Notes under the pieces: generated by a model
The model's database searches: none
What the model was told of the DNA's origin: nothing
What the model saw: the letters and a program-made list of their open reading frames with translations, nothing else
Position numbers and translations under genes: made by a program
Shown: one piece after another, positions 43,530 through 52,404 of the stretch
Layout of the letters: every line of letters begins with the position of its first letter
Numbering within the stretch: the first letter of the stretch is position 1
Source: Phycisphaerales bacterium UBA1845
GTDB taxonomy: Bacteria; Planctomycetota; Phycisphaerae; UBA1845
DNA: 64,000 nucleotides
Assembly: GCA_002338715.1 (NCBI GenBank)
Contig: DDIR01000124.1
Coordinates: 1-64,000, forward strand
Direction: 5' to 3'

Positions 43530-46468
43530 ACAGTTCCCTGAACAGCCTGTGCCGACAGATCAGGCGCATTGTTGCGCAGCCAGATTTGGCATCAACCACC
43601 GAGCTGAACGAACTTGTTGGGGCGTATCGGGTTGCGCTTGTTGCGGCAAATGAGCGGATCGATCGAGCGCATGCCTGGTTGCGAAAGGGTTTGCAAAGCG
43701 AAGCGTTGCGGTTGGTTGAACAGCAGCCCGATGCCATCGAGACGGTCGCTCAGCTTTCAATGGGATACGCATGGGGCTCCTGGGATCGGCTTTGCAAAGC
43801 CAATGGCATCGTCGATGTTCCGCGTCCCGACCTCGACGCAGCCGCCGATCTTTGTGACGCTTACGATCGCGAAGAATTGCTTGCTCCGCATCTTGCAAAA
43901 TACAGAATGCTGGCTCTGGCCAGCGCGCCAATCGCTGACCGACTTGAAATGCTGCTCACGCTTGAGCAATTAGATCCGGACAACACGGCTTGGCCAACGC
44001 AACGAGGCGAGTTGGAAGCACATCGGCTGACCGAGATCGAAAAAGAGGCCAAACTTGCGATTTCCGATCGGAATTTCAAGGCGCTTGAATCGCTCCAGAC
44101 CGAGTTGATGCACCGCGAGTGGATTTCTCAACCTCCTGACCGGTTGCTGCAGGTCCTCGGGGAGTCCGTACACAAGCTCAAGTATCAGCATGCCATGATT
44201 GAGTTTGCAAGAATATCGAATGCAATGTCCGAAGCGCATGCGGCAAAAAACGAATCGGCGATGCGAACGGCTGTCGTCGAATGGGAACAACTCAGCGGCG
44301 ACACGCGGTTTTCCCCTTCGAGCGCAATTACCGATGTCGCGAAGGAGCCACTGAACTGGTGGCACAAGCGCGAGAACGAACGCGAGTCCGCGATCCAGTT
44401 TCAACACGATCTCGCGCGGTTGGAAGAATTGCTGGACTCGGGCGAACCGGCGAATGTGCTTGAGCCGCTCTACGAACGATTGAAGCGTGCCGAACGGGAG
44501 ATTCCCAAGGCGTTGGTGTCTCGTTATCGTTCGCGCCAAGACGAACATTCGTCCAAGAGCCGGGTCCGCACGAGGCTCATCGCACTTGCCGTTATCGCAG
44601 CGATTGCAATTTCAGGCACATCCGTCTGGTGGTGGCTCGGAGAGCAGGATCGGGCACGAACGTTGGGCACTTGGGTGACGCAACTTGACACCGCACTTGA
44701 AAGCGGAGATTCGAGAAAGTCGCAGAAGTTGCTCGATGAATTGCAGCGGGGCAAACACGAACTCTGGAATGAAGCGGAGATCGTTACTCGGCGCGAAGAG
44801 CACGATGCGCTGGTTAAACAGGACGCAGCCAGGCGAAGCAATCTCGAAGCCTGTATCAATCAAATCGCAGTGGCGGATCCGCTCGACCATTCAATAGACA
44901 GCGTGTTGGACGAGGCTCGAAGGCTGGCTCGTTTCGAGGATGAGAAGCTCGATGTCGCCAATCTGCGTAACGCAATTTCAAAAGCCAGACGCGATCATCA
45001 ATCTGGGCTGGACCAGGATTTTCAAACCCGGTTTACGACACTCAACGACGAATATCGCGAGATTATCGAGAGCGAGCTCCCCTATGAACAGGCTGTCAAA
45101 AGACTCGAACAGCTTGCCAGGCAGTATGATGAATTGCGTCGAACAAAAAACGTGTCGGATGAACTCATCTCTGCCGTTGGCGAACAGCTTCTCAAGCTTC
45201 GTGAAGACCTAAGCGCCAGAAGAGATCGGAAATCCCGTTTGAATGAGGCTGGCGATTCGCTCGGGTCCGTTCGCGACTCATTTCCGGATCTCGCCAGGCT
45301 GGCGATAGCGGAACAAACGTTCGTCGACACCTTTCCGGAACGCCCCGAAGCGGTTGAATTGCAGAAGGTGCTTCGGAACGAGCCGGCGTGGCGGACACTG
45401 CACGATTGGAACACCCTTGTAGACACGTGGAACGGGGATATCGGTGTCAAAAATGCCGAGAAAGCCAAAGCGTGTCTCGACGCGACGACACAAGCAGCAA
45501 GAACCGTTGACTCGGTGATCGGCAAGGATTTCAGCGAACAGTTGACTGGGTATTTTGAGCATGCCGTCAAGGCGCTCGATCCAAAGGACTCGGGAACGTC
45601 ACGGCTCCGACAGCTCTTTGAGCCACCTTCGTGGATGGCTCGACTCAAACAAGCGACGATCGAGGCAACTGATGGCGATCGACGGCAATTCTATCTTTTG
45701 GGTGAAATGAGTTGCGACGATTCGCTTTGCCGAATGACCGGTGTCATCAAATCCCTGGAAAGCCTCGACGATCCGGAGAAGCGCGATCAGGAAAGAGTCC
45801 CAGTTCAGCCGAAGCCAAGAATCGAAAATGCCCCCATCGCAACCTATGCGAAGAATGCACTTAGATTCCTCAGGGGTATTGGGCCATCCAAATGGCGGAC
45901 GTCGCACCTCAGCCTTGCCCGCAAAATTGCGAACGGTCGAAAGATCAATGTTGTCTTGCGACTCAGAATGATTCAAATCTTGATTGCGTGGCACTTTCAG
46001 GAAACCTGGCCCCAGAATCTTGATTTTACGGAGCTTGGCGAGTTCCTCGTGAAGGTCGAACAAGCCGAGTACGGAAGGTGGCCGCTCGACGAAGTTCCGT
46101 GGCCCCATGTCAATTCCGGGAGCGTTAAGAATGCCAGTCGGTCCGCAAGCGAAATGTTAAATGAACTTCCGAACTTGGAGTCCTTGATCAAGCAATCGGA
46201 CGAAGCTTTTCAGAAGCTGCATTTGCGGGCGAAGCCTATGAATCCTGTTGGACTCGTTTGGACAAACGACGATACGCATGTGATCCTTGACGGTACTCCT
46301 GACGGCGAAGTCGGCGTGGTTCGTCTCAACGATTCCGGTCGGATCGATTTTGAGCCGTGTGGACATGTATCGAATGGAGAAGTAACGTTAGTTCCGGGTA
46401 GCCGTCCCGCAGTTGGGACGCCGCTGTTTCAGCGCCAGCCCTGGATGCAAGCCGCCAACTCGGAGTAG
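43526..46468 (+). CDS. Large membrane coiled-coil protein of the GTPase operon
   Basis: A 980-residue protein with an N-terminal, mostly helical cytoplasmic part (1-350), one transmembrane helix (351-372, LIALAVIAAIAISGTSVWWW) and a long helical, coiled-coil-rich extracytoplasmic part (about 375-640) followed by a mixed C-terminal domain. No catalytic motif is recognised. It overlaps the GAP1-like gene by ATGA and lies 6 bp before the GYF_2-like gene. Its size and topology suggest a structural link between a cytoplasmic complex and the periplasm. Family unknown to me. Confidence 0.72.
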   Translation: MNSSLNSLCRQIRRIVAQPDLASTTELNELVGAYRVALVAANERIDRAHAWLRKGLQSEALRLVEQQPDAIETVAQLSMGYAWGSWDRLCKANGIVDVPRPDLDAAADLCDAYDREELLAPHLAKYRMLALASAPIADRLEMLLTLEQLDPDNTAWPTQRGELEAHRLTEIEKEAKLAISDRNFKALESLQTELMHREWISQPPDRLLQVLGESVHKLKYQHAMIEFARISNAMSEAHAAKNESAMRTAVVEWEQLSGDTRFSPSSAITDVAKEPLNWWHKRENERESAIQFQHDLARLEELLDSGEPANVLEPLYERLKRAEREIPKALVSRYRSRQDEHSSKSRVRTRLIALAVIAAIAISGTSVWWWLGEQDRARTLGTWVTQLDTALESGDSRKSQKLLDELQRGKHELWNEAEIVTRREEHDALVKQDAARRSNLEACINQIAVADPLDHSIDSVLDEARRLARFEDEKLDVANLRNAISKARRDHQSGLDQDFQTRFTTLNDEYREIIESELPYEQAVKRLEQLARQYDELRRTKNVSDELISAVGEQLLKLREDLSARRDRKSRLNEAGDSLGSVRDSFPDLARLAIAEQTFVDTFPERPEAVELQKVLRNEPAWRTLHDWNTLVDTWNGDIGVKNAEKAKACLDATTQAARTVDSVIGKDFSEQLTGYFEHAVKALDPKDSGTSRLRQLFEPPSWMARLKQATIEATDGDRRQFYLLGEMSCDDSLCRMTGVIKSLESLDDPEKRDQERVPVQPKPRIENAPIATYAKNALRFLRGIGPSKWRTSHLSLARKIANGRKINVVLRLRMIQILIAWHFQETWPQNLDFTELGEFLVKVEQAEYGRWPLDEVPWPHVNSGSVKNASRSASEMLNELPNLESLIKQSDEAFQKLHLRAKPMNPVGLVWTNDDTHVILDGTPDGEVGVVRLNDSGRIDFEPCGHVSNGEVTLVPGSRPAVGTPLFQRQPWMQAANSE

Positions 46469-46474
46469 TAGTCG

Positions 46475-46780
46475 ATGAATGAGAATGGCCAACTCTTTGT
46501 CAAGTACCGCGCACGAATCAGCGGTCCATTTACAGCCGACGAAATCACCCGGCAGGCCAATCAAGGATTGATCGGGCCATTGCACCGCGTTTCTGCCGAT
46601 CAGCAAACGTGGCTCCATCTTCACGAATTGCCTCGATGGCAATACCTGGAGGATACGGGGGCTCAAGTGGACGCCTCAAGACCCGTTCATCCCAATGCCG
46701 CAGAACCACAGCCACCTCCCGTGCCGCCGTCATTTGCACGCGACGACGACGAACCCATGGATGTTGAGCTACTCGATTGA
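46475..46780 (+). CDS. Small GYF_2-like domain protein
   Basis: A 101-residue protein with a GYF_2-type fold in residues 5-60: YRARISGPFTADEITRQANQ, then WLHLHELPRW. GYF domains bind proline-rich peptides; the protein's own tail is proline-rich (PQPPPVPPSF) and ends in acidic residues. Start ATG 46475 is 6 bp after the upstream stop. No membrane segment is seen, so it is likely a cytoplasmic adaptor for the neighbouring membrane proteins. Confidence 0.7.
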   Translation: MNENGQLFVKYRARISGPFTADEITRQANQGLIGPLHRVSADQQTWLHLHELPRWQYLEDTGAQVDASRPVHPNAAEPQPPPVPPSFARDDDEPMDVELLD

Positions 46781-46788
46781 GACCACCG

Positions 46789-47670
46789 ATGCCGCGCGAA
46801 AACCGCAATCAACAAGATGCCTATGAAAAATCGGGCCACATGCCCCAGCTCGCGTTTCATCGGGTCGATCCCGAGCGTCGAATCGGCCTGCCGGCTGGTA
46901 GGTACACGCAACCGATTCAGCTTACCGTGATCGTACTTGCCGGGTTCATCACAGTTGCGGTCTATGGCGGGCTTGCCCTGATCCCGGATCATTACATCAC
47001 CCAATCGCTCACGCAACGCGGTTGGGTGCCCCGGGCCATTGTGGTTTTGACGACATGGTCGCTGCTCATACTCGGTTGCAAAGTGCTCAAGCTTCGAGCT
47101 CAAAGAAAAGCGCTAAGGATACGCATTATTCCCGATGATCCGACGTTTACGCTCTCGCTTTTGAACGTGGAATCGGTGTTGGAGAATATGTTTGAGCGCG
47201 TCGATCGGCCTCGTGATTTTGTCCTGTTCAACAGAGTACAGCTCGCGCTTTCCAATCTCCGCAACATGAGGCGCATCAGTGATGTTGGAGAAGTACTCGA
47301 ATCTCAAGCCAACACCGACGAAGCGATTTTCGATTCGAGCTATACCGTCGTCCGAGGATTGGTTTGGGCGATCCCGGTGCTTGGATTCATCGGCACGGTG
47401 CTTGGGCTTTCGGCTGCCATTGGGGAGTTCGGACAAGTGCTCTCGGCTGCGAACGATATCGAGACGATCAAACCCGCCCTGCAACAAGTTACTGGCGGCC
47501 TTTCCGTAGCTTTTGAAACCACCCTGCAAGGTCTGCTCGGTGCTCTTGGCGTGCAGCTGATGCTTACGTTCGTGCGCCGGGCTGAGGAAGGCTTTCTTGA
47601 CGATTGCAAAGAGTACTGCCAACGCAACATTGTCAATCGGCTTCGTATACTGGAAGACCCGGGGGGCTGA
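46789..47670 (+). CDS. MotA/TolQ/ExbB-family proton-channel-like protein
   Basis: A 293-residue membrane protein with four transmembrane segments (about 42-64, 80-100, 185-212, 230-262) and a cytoplasmic loop between TM2 and TM3. VLGFIGTVLGLSAAIGEF in TM3 is the hallmark of the MotA/TolQ/ExbB channel family, as is TTLQGLLGALGVQL in TM4. Such proteins form pentamers around a dimer of MotB/ExbD/TolR proteins and turn an ion gradient into movement. The two genes that follow encode such partners. ATG 46789 is preferred to an upstream TTG. Closest functional parallel would be ZorA of Zorya, but this is inference. Confidence 0.85.
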   Translation: MPRENRNQQDAYEKSGHMPQLAFHRVDPERRIGLPAGRYTQPIQLTVIVLAGFITVAVYGGLALIPDHYITQSLTQRGWVPRAIVVLTTWSLLILGCKVLKLRAQRKALRIRIIPDDPTFTLSLLNVESVLENMFERVDRPRDFVLFNRVQLALSNLRNMRRISDVGEVLESQANTDEAIFDSSYTVVRGLVWAIPVLGFIGTVLGLSAAIGEFGQVLSAANDIETIKPALQQVTGGLSVAFETTLQGLLGALGVQLMLTFVRRAEEGFLDDCKEYCQRNIVNRLRILEDPGG

Positions 47671-47674
47671 TGAG

Positions 47675-48499
47675 GTGCGCCGATCACGACATCAACAAGA
47701 GCAGCCGGTAAGCTTCTTCGCGTTCCAGGACATCATGACCGCGGTGATTGGCATTCTCTTGCTCATTGTCATGCTTATGTGCCTTCACTTGACCAACGCC
47801 ATGGCAAGTGCACCACCGGCAGTCGAAACGGATTCAGCCGCCGAAGCGATGGAGCAAGATCTGCAAAACGTGACAATTGAAGAGCAGCAGTTAGATGAAC
47901 GTATTGCCCGGGCGAGAAAGAAGCTCGATGAATCGCGAGATTCGCGCGTCGATATCGAACACGTTGCTGCCCAACGACAGAAACTTTCGGATTTGTACAA
48001 ACAAACTAAGCAGGCTGATGAGGAGCTTCGGGCTGGGTTTGAGTCGCTGAAGGAAACGGTTTCGGACGACGAAACGCGCGCCAAACTCGAAAAAGTAGCG
48101 GAGTTGGAGCAGGAGAAGGAACGGCTCGTTGCTGAACTTCGGGCTGTACGCGCGAACCGCGGCCTCACGTACTTTCTCAACCAAAATGCTGCCAAATCCC
48201 CATTGCTGGTCGTCGCATCGGCCAATGCCATCCGCGTCGGCGTTGTTGGATCTGAACAGGGCGTAATTACGCTGGCACATACGGATCGAACCCTGCGCAT
48301 GGAAGCGGTCCGTGAGTGGCTACGCAGTTATTCGGCGGAACAACACTATGTCCTGTTGGTCTTGAAGCCGTCCGGCGTCGAACTGCGAGGCGCCATGTGG
48401 AAACTCATCGACGATCTTGGATTTGCTCAAGGGCTCGACTTGTTACCGGAAGACTGGACAGTCCTTCAATACACCGAGCTCGCGTCGGAGAATAAATGA
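47675..48499 (+). CDS. MotB/ExbD-like motor subunit 1
   Basis: A 274-residue protein with a short cytoplasmic N-terminus, one transmembrane helix (about 20-40) containing the ion-binding candidate Asp19 in FAFQDIMTAVIGILLL, a coiled coil (about 60-160) and a small C-terminal domain (about 165-260; YVLLVLKPSGVELRGAMWKL). It has no OmpA-like peptidoglycan-binding domain. GTG 47675 follows the G-rich run at 47661-47666 and is just beyond the previous stop. It is expected to pair with the channel protein and the next subunit. Alternative upstream starts inside the previous gene are possible. Confidence 0.78.
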   Translation: MRRSRHQQEQPVSFFAFQDIMTAVIGILLLIVMLMCLHLTNAMASAPPAVETDSAAEAMEQDLQNVTIEEQQLDERIARARKKLDESRDSRVDIEHVAAQRQKLSDLYKQTKQADEELRAGFESLKETVSDDETRAKLEKVAELEQEKERLVAELRAVRANRGLTYFLNQNAAKSPLLVVASANAIRVGVVGSEQGVITLAHTDRTLRMEAVREWLRSYSAEQHYVLLVLKPSGVELRGAMWKLIDDLGFAQGLDLLPEDWTVLQYTELASENK

Positions 48500-49395
48500 T
48501 GCGGGGTCGCGGCTCTCAAGCAGACGACAGCATGGACATGATGCTGGACACGATCACCAACATGTTTGGTGGCATTATGTTCATCGCAATTCTGTTGTGC
48601 CTTCTGACCGGTGGGCAAGCGGGTCAAGTAACGCAACGAACCTCTAGGTCAGCCGCCCGCATGGTGTCCCTGCAAACAAAATTCGATGAGGCCAGTGCGG
48701 AGATAGCACGAAAGCTCGATCTGGCTGTTTACTTGGAAAACCTCGAGACCGAGCCCGAAACCAAATGGACCACAATCCTGGCTCGTATCGCGGCCGATCT
48801 TGAGGCGGCGAAAGCCCGATTGGCAGAAGCCAAGGACGCACTTACAAAAATGCAAGACAAACAGAATACGGTCGACCAAAAAATGCAGGTGGTTGAAAAA
48901 GGAACAGGTGATTTCAAGAGAGAAGTGGAACAGTTGGAAAAGGAAATTCAAAGGGAACAGTCCGTGCGTAAACTCAATGCGCGGCTACCACTGTCGAAAG
49001 CAACACAGCTTCGGCCGGTCCATCTGGTGTTGTCATCAGGTCGTCTATTTATTCTCGACGGAGAATCTGGCGGATTCCGGCCCGTGATTGATGCCGTAAG
49101 AAGGGACATCGATTACGTTGAAGTAGGAAACGGTTGCACGCAGGTCAAACTGCGCCGGGGCGCTGGAATGAACGTCGACGAACGCCTTGGCAACTCGGCG
49201 CGGTGGACCAGGTTGCGTGAACTCGCACCCCGGGACTCAAACTTTCTCTACATGATCGTTTTGCCCGATTCTTACGATGCGTTTCTTACTTTACGACAAA
49301 TCGCGGTAGCAAGCGGATACGATTACGATGTCATTCCGTTGAGCGCTGATTCCAGCGTGATACTGTGTCCTGGCACCGGTTTCGTGACGCAGTGA
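48496..49395 (+). CDS. MotB/ExbD-like motor subunit 2
   Basis: A 299-residue protein built like its neighbour but clearly different in sequence: cytoplasmic N-terminus, transmembrane helix (about 21-39) with Asp18 in MMLDTITNMFGGIMFIAILL, coiled coil (about 55-155), C-terminal domain of about 130 residues with no OmpA motif. It overlaps the previous gene by ATGA. Two different MotB-like genes after one MotA-like gene suggest a heterodimeric rotor or stator core. Confidence 0.78.
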   Translation: MMRGRGSQADDSMDMMLDTITNMFGGIMFIAILLCLLTGGQAGQVTQRTSRSAARMVSLQTKFDEASAEIARKLDLAVYLENLETEPETKWTTILARIAADLEAAKARLAEAKDALTKMQDKQNTVDQKMQVVEKGTGDFKREVEQLEKEIQREQSVRKLNARLPLSKATQLRPVHLVLSSGRLFILDGESGGFRPVIDAVRRDIDYVEVGNGCTQVKLRRGAGMNVDERLGNSARWTRLRELAPRDSNFLYMIVLPDSYDAFLTLRQIAVASGYDYDVIPLSADSSVILCPGTGFVTQ

Positions 49396-49396
49396 T

Positions 49397-49419
49397 GAAC
49401 TGCTAGTTCTCGGTTTTTT
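49397..49419 (+). terminator. Possible terminator of the GTPase-motor operon
   Basis: A short GAACT-GCT-AGTTC hairpin (49397-49409) followed by TCGG and six Ts (49414-49419), directly after the stop codon of the last operon gene. The stem is short, so this is tentative. Confidence 0.4.
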
Positions 49420-50500
49420 GGTAAACCTTTTCCGCGAGAACCAGTTGGTCGGCGTTTGCGCTGAATTTCAACTCAGTCGGAAACTGCGCAGTCGCGGGCC
49501 GCACGGTCGTTGATTTTCCATTGCCGAGCGGAATCGAATAAGCTTTTTTTGAGCCGGTTCTCCCTTTTGAATTCAACCGAATCTTCCCGCCGGAAATCAT
49601 GGTGTAGGACAGCTTGCTGTCAAGTCGAATCTCATACTTGTCGCCGTACCACCGCACGATTTCCAAGATACCGTCGGTGCGAAACAGAAGAACCGTACTG
49701 CTGTAATTTCCTTCGGCGAAATCCGCGCTATTGCCTCCCGAGATTTGCTCCCAGATTCCGACCACTGGCCGTCTTGGATCGTTCGCCGGGAGTTGCAGCG
49801 CATCGATCTGCGCGGAAGAAACTGCTGGTGCAACGGGAGCCTCGGGGTAGGCGATCTGGGGAGCACCGGTCTCGGAAATCCCAACCTCTCGCGGCGGTCT
49901 TACCGGGACCGGTTTGCGTTGTTGTGAATTGGCTGATCCGTTTGAGCGTTGCCCACGATTACTCATTGATTCCGCATTGGAGGATTTGGCATTGGAGATA
50001 TTACTTCCGTCCGTTGCGCCAATTGAACTTTCTCGCTCGGACTTATGTTCACCCGCGTACTTAGGTAATGAACTGTTGAATGGTGGTGCTTGTCCCGAGT
50101 TGGCAGACGCCTTTGCATCTATCGACGCTTGGGATGATTGCCCGCCGCCCATTGAGTCGCTTGCCCACGTGCCCGTATTCGTCGGCCCCCGCTTGTTCTT
50201 GTCGCGAGACTGAGAATCGCCACCATTCGAAAAACGCGATCCCGCAGTCGACTTTGCTGACTGATTCCAAGCTGATGAGCGTTGAGAGTTGTTGACCCGG
50301 TCGTCTTGGAATTGATTGTTAGATCTCTTATTGCTTGAGCGTCGTTCTTTTGCTGCTTCATAATGCGTCATGGTGTTGCGGCGATTGTCCAGATGTGCAG
50401 CTCGTTCGTGCGATGCGTGTTGCGTGCAACTTGCGTGGATGAGAAAGATTGCACCAAAGCAAAACGCCAGAACACTTCGCGTTTGACCGAATGTTCGCAT
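49403..50500 (-). CDS. Exported low-complexity protein with lipocalin-like C-terminus
   Basis: A 365-residue protein converging on the operon. Residues 1-24 form a signal peptide ending HASC, possibly lipidated although the box is not canonical. Residues about 40-220 are a Ser/Asn/Gly/Arg-rich low-complexity linker. Residues about 245-365 read as a small beta-barrel of lipocalin type (VVGIWEQISGG, TVLLFRTDGILEIVRW, LDSKLSYTMISGGKIRL). Its stop is 7 bp from the operon's last stop. Likely an outer-surface or periplasmic protein; a link with the motor operon rests on position. Confidence 0.68.
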   Translation of the reverse strand: MRTFGQTRSVLAFCFGAIFLIHASCTQHASHERAAHLDNRRNTMTHYEAAKERRSSNKRSNNQFQDDRVNNSQRSSAWNQSAKSTAGSRFSNGGDSQSRDKNKRGPTNTGTWASDSMGGGQSSQASIDAKASANSGQAPPFNSSLPKYAGEHKSERESSIGATDGSNISNAKSSNAESMSNRGQRSNGSANSQQRKPVPVRPPREVGISETGAPQIAYPEAPVAPAVSSAQIDALQLPANDPRRPVVGIWEQISGGNSADFAEGNYSSTVLLFRTDGILEIVRWYGDKYEIRLDSKLSYTMISGGKIRLNSKGRTGSKKAYSIPLGNGKSTTVRPATAQFPTELKFSANADQLVLAEKVYQKTEN

Positions 50501-50540
50501 AGTCGGATTCCTAGCTTAAATAGTTGTTTGCCGATAGTGT

Positions 50541-50569
50541 GATATACTGTTGATGTTCAATTGCTGCAA
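50541..50569 (-). promoter_or_regulatory. Candidate promoter of the lipocalin-like gene
   Basis: Minus-strand TTGCAG (50564-50569), 17-bp spacer, TATATC (50541-50546), 40 bp upstream of the start at 50500. Confidence 0.45.
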
Positions 50570-50856
50570 GAAATAGGAACGCGAATCCGACCATATTGTA
50601 CGATGCGTTAACTTGCGTCGATCTGGCCTGGTTGTCCTCAAACTCAATTGGAATTCGGCGAAGGGCTTGATGTGACGGCCAAAGCACCGGGATCTGCGCC
50701 AAACATGGATGCCGTTGCACAAAGGACTTTGGAGTTCACCTTTCTTTAATCGAACGTCCAAGACATGCATCGTGGACGTGTTTGCACTGCTATGAATTGA
50801 GGACGTTTGGAAAGCGGTGCCAGGCAAGTGCTTAGAATTCTCTGCGGAGTCAACCC

Positions 50857-51948
50857 ATGCCAATCGATTTTGCATGCCCCGAGTGTGCTCACAATCTCCA
50901 CGTCCCGGATGAATATGCCGGACGAAATGCGCGATGCAAGAAGTGCGGAGCCGAGATGCAAATCCCGGAATCGCTCGATTCAGCGCTTGCTGTTCTTTAT
51001 GAGGAGGTTTCCCCAGCAAAGGAGCAACTGGAATGGCATGAAGATCACTTTGCGGAAGAAACGGTTCAGGAGATCGACCGAGAGAACGAAGTTGCTTGCC
51101 CCAAATGTCACGCACTCTTTTGTGTCGAACTTCAGGGTCTTGAGCCGGACGGCAATCTTCGAATTGTATGTGACCACTGTGGAACCGAAAAGAAACTGGC
51201 CGCCTTTCAAAAAGAGTATCAGCGAAGAAAACTTAAAGCGCAGAAGCAGCGAGAGTTAAGGGCGGCTGAGCGCAGAAAAGCTGAGGATGCGGCCAAGAAT
51301 TCATTTGCATTGGAGCAACTCCAATCCGCCGCAAGAGAGAGCCAGGTCGGAATAGATCCAACGTCTTCCCGGACTGGTGAGATTACATTTGAAGGGAAAT
51401 ACACTCCAGACATCCAACTCCTTCATGGGGAGCAAGTGTGCGACGTGTTTGAAGCCGGCATATGGGACTTGGGATTGTTTGGTTGGATTTTCGGGTACAA
51501 ACGACGGTTGGTCCTCACCACCCATCGGTTATTCAGTTTCCAGAAGAAGGTCATAGATAACCTCCTCGAGGTCGTTTGGCTGAATCGGACCAAGGCAATT
51601 GTGGTCGGCCAGGAGTTGAGCGGTACGCAATTCACGCTTGGGCTGATCATGCTGATTGGAGTTCTCTTCCAGAATCTTGCGTATTGGCTGAATCGATCAT
51701 TGAATCGGCTTCAGCCGTTTCGCGATTCCACAGCGCTTACGATTGTCTTGTTCTTGCTTGAGCTCGGTGGCTGCCTGCTCATCATCGTGTATTCGCGACG
51801 CAAGGTTATGCGGTTAAGTACAGGCGAAGACAAAGTCGGAATCAAACTAACTCGGATCAACACCGACGAGAGCAAGCGATTCGTTGACAGGGTATTTGCA
51901 ATAATATCGAGGAATGAGTCCTCGCGGACCGGCGAGGAACGCTCGTAG
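50857..51948 (+). CDS. Zinc-ribbon membrane protein with bPH-like domain
   Basis: A 363-residue protein. Two zinc ribbons (FACPECAH ... RCKKCGAEM in residues 5-33; ACPKCHAL ... VCDHCGTEK in 79-110), a charged helix (about 115-150), then a bacterial PH-like membrane domain (about 170-350): YTPDIQLLHGEQVCDVFEAG and KRRLVLTTHRLFSFQKK are typical strands, and two to three transmembrane helices follow (about 265-310). The CPECxxxLxVPDEYAG start is a common planctomycete membrane-protein N-terminus. It shares the zinc-ribbon theme of the operon at 38964-49395 and may act with it. Start ATG 50857 lacks a strong ribosome site. Confidence 0.75.
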   Translation: MPIDFACPECAHNLHVPDEYAGRNARCKKCGAEMQIPESLDSALAVLYEEVSPAKEQLEWHEDHFAEETVQEIDRENEVACPKCHALFCVELQGLEPDGNLRIVCDHCGTEKKLAAFQKEYQRRKLKAQKQRELRAAERRKAEDAAKNSFALEQLQSAARESQVGIDPTSSRTGEITFEGKYTPDIQLLHGEQVCDVFEAGIWDLGLFGWIFGYKRRLVLTTHRLFSFQKKVIDNLLEVVWLNRTKAIVVGQELSGTQFTLGLIMLIGVLFQNLAYWLNRSLNRLQPFRDSTALTIVLFLLELGGCLLIIVYSRRKVMRLSTGEDKVGIKLTRINTDESKRFVDRVFAIISRNESSRTGEERS

Positions 51949-52404
51949 TAAACTCTTCCGGCACCAGGCGAATAGGTGACTTGGTGCCACTGACCTGCCC
52001 CAAAAAATGTACCTAAGTCTATATAAATCTACGGCCACTCCGTATCGCCCGCTGAGGAGTGCTGAGCACGTCTCAGTGAGTTCGATCGCCTCTGGTGCGG
52101 GTGGCCCATCTCACTCCTCCAAAAGATCAACATATCAGTGCCTTCCCAAGCCACGCGGTGTGTCATTTCACGCAACGCTGTGCGAAATCGTGTATAGCTG
52201 GGCGATTTCTCGCATCGACCAATAAGGAGTCGCATGTTGTTCCCTTAGTCGCCAGACGCATTGGGCCAAACAACTTTGGCGTAACCGGCAACTTTGGGGA
52301 CCCCAAAATACCGGTTCTGCACGAAGTATTTTGTGCCGAGCAAACCTCCGTCGAACATCTTAAGTCCATTGTTTGCTCGACTCTTCGGATTATAGTACAC
52401 CGTA
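51949..52404. other. Intergenic region with two hairpins
   Basis: No gene is supported. GGCACCA/TGGTGCC (51960-51966, 51982-51988) is a hairpin just after the bPH gene and could end its transcript, though no T-run follows. TTTGGGG-A-CCCCAAA at 52293-52307 is a perfect palindrome, with CCGG flanks on both sides. Confidence 0.45.
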
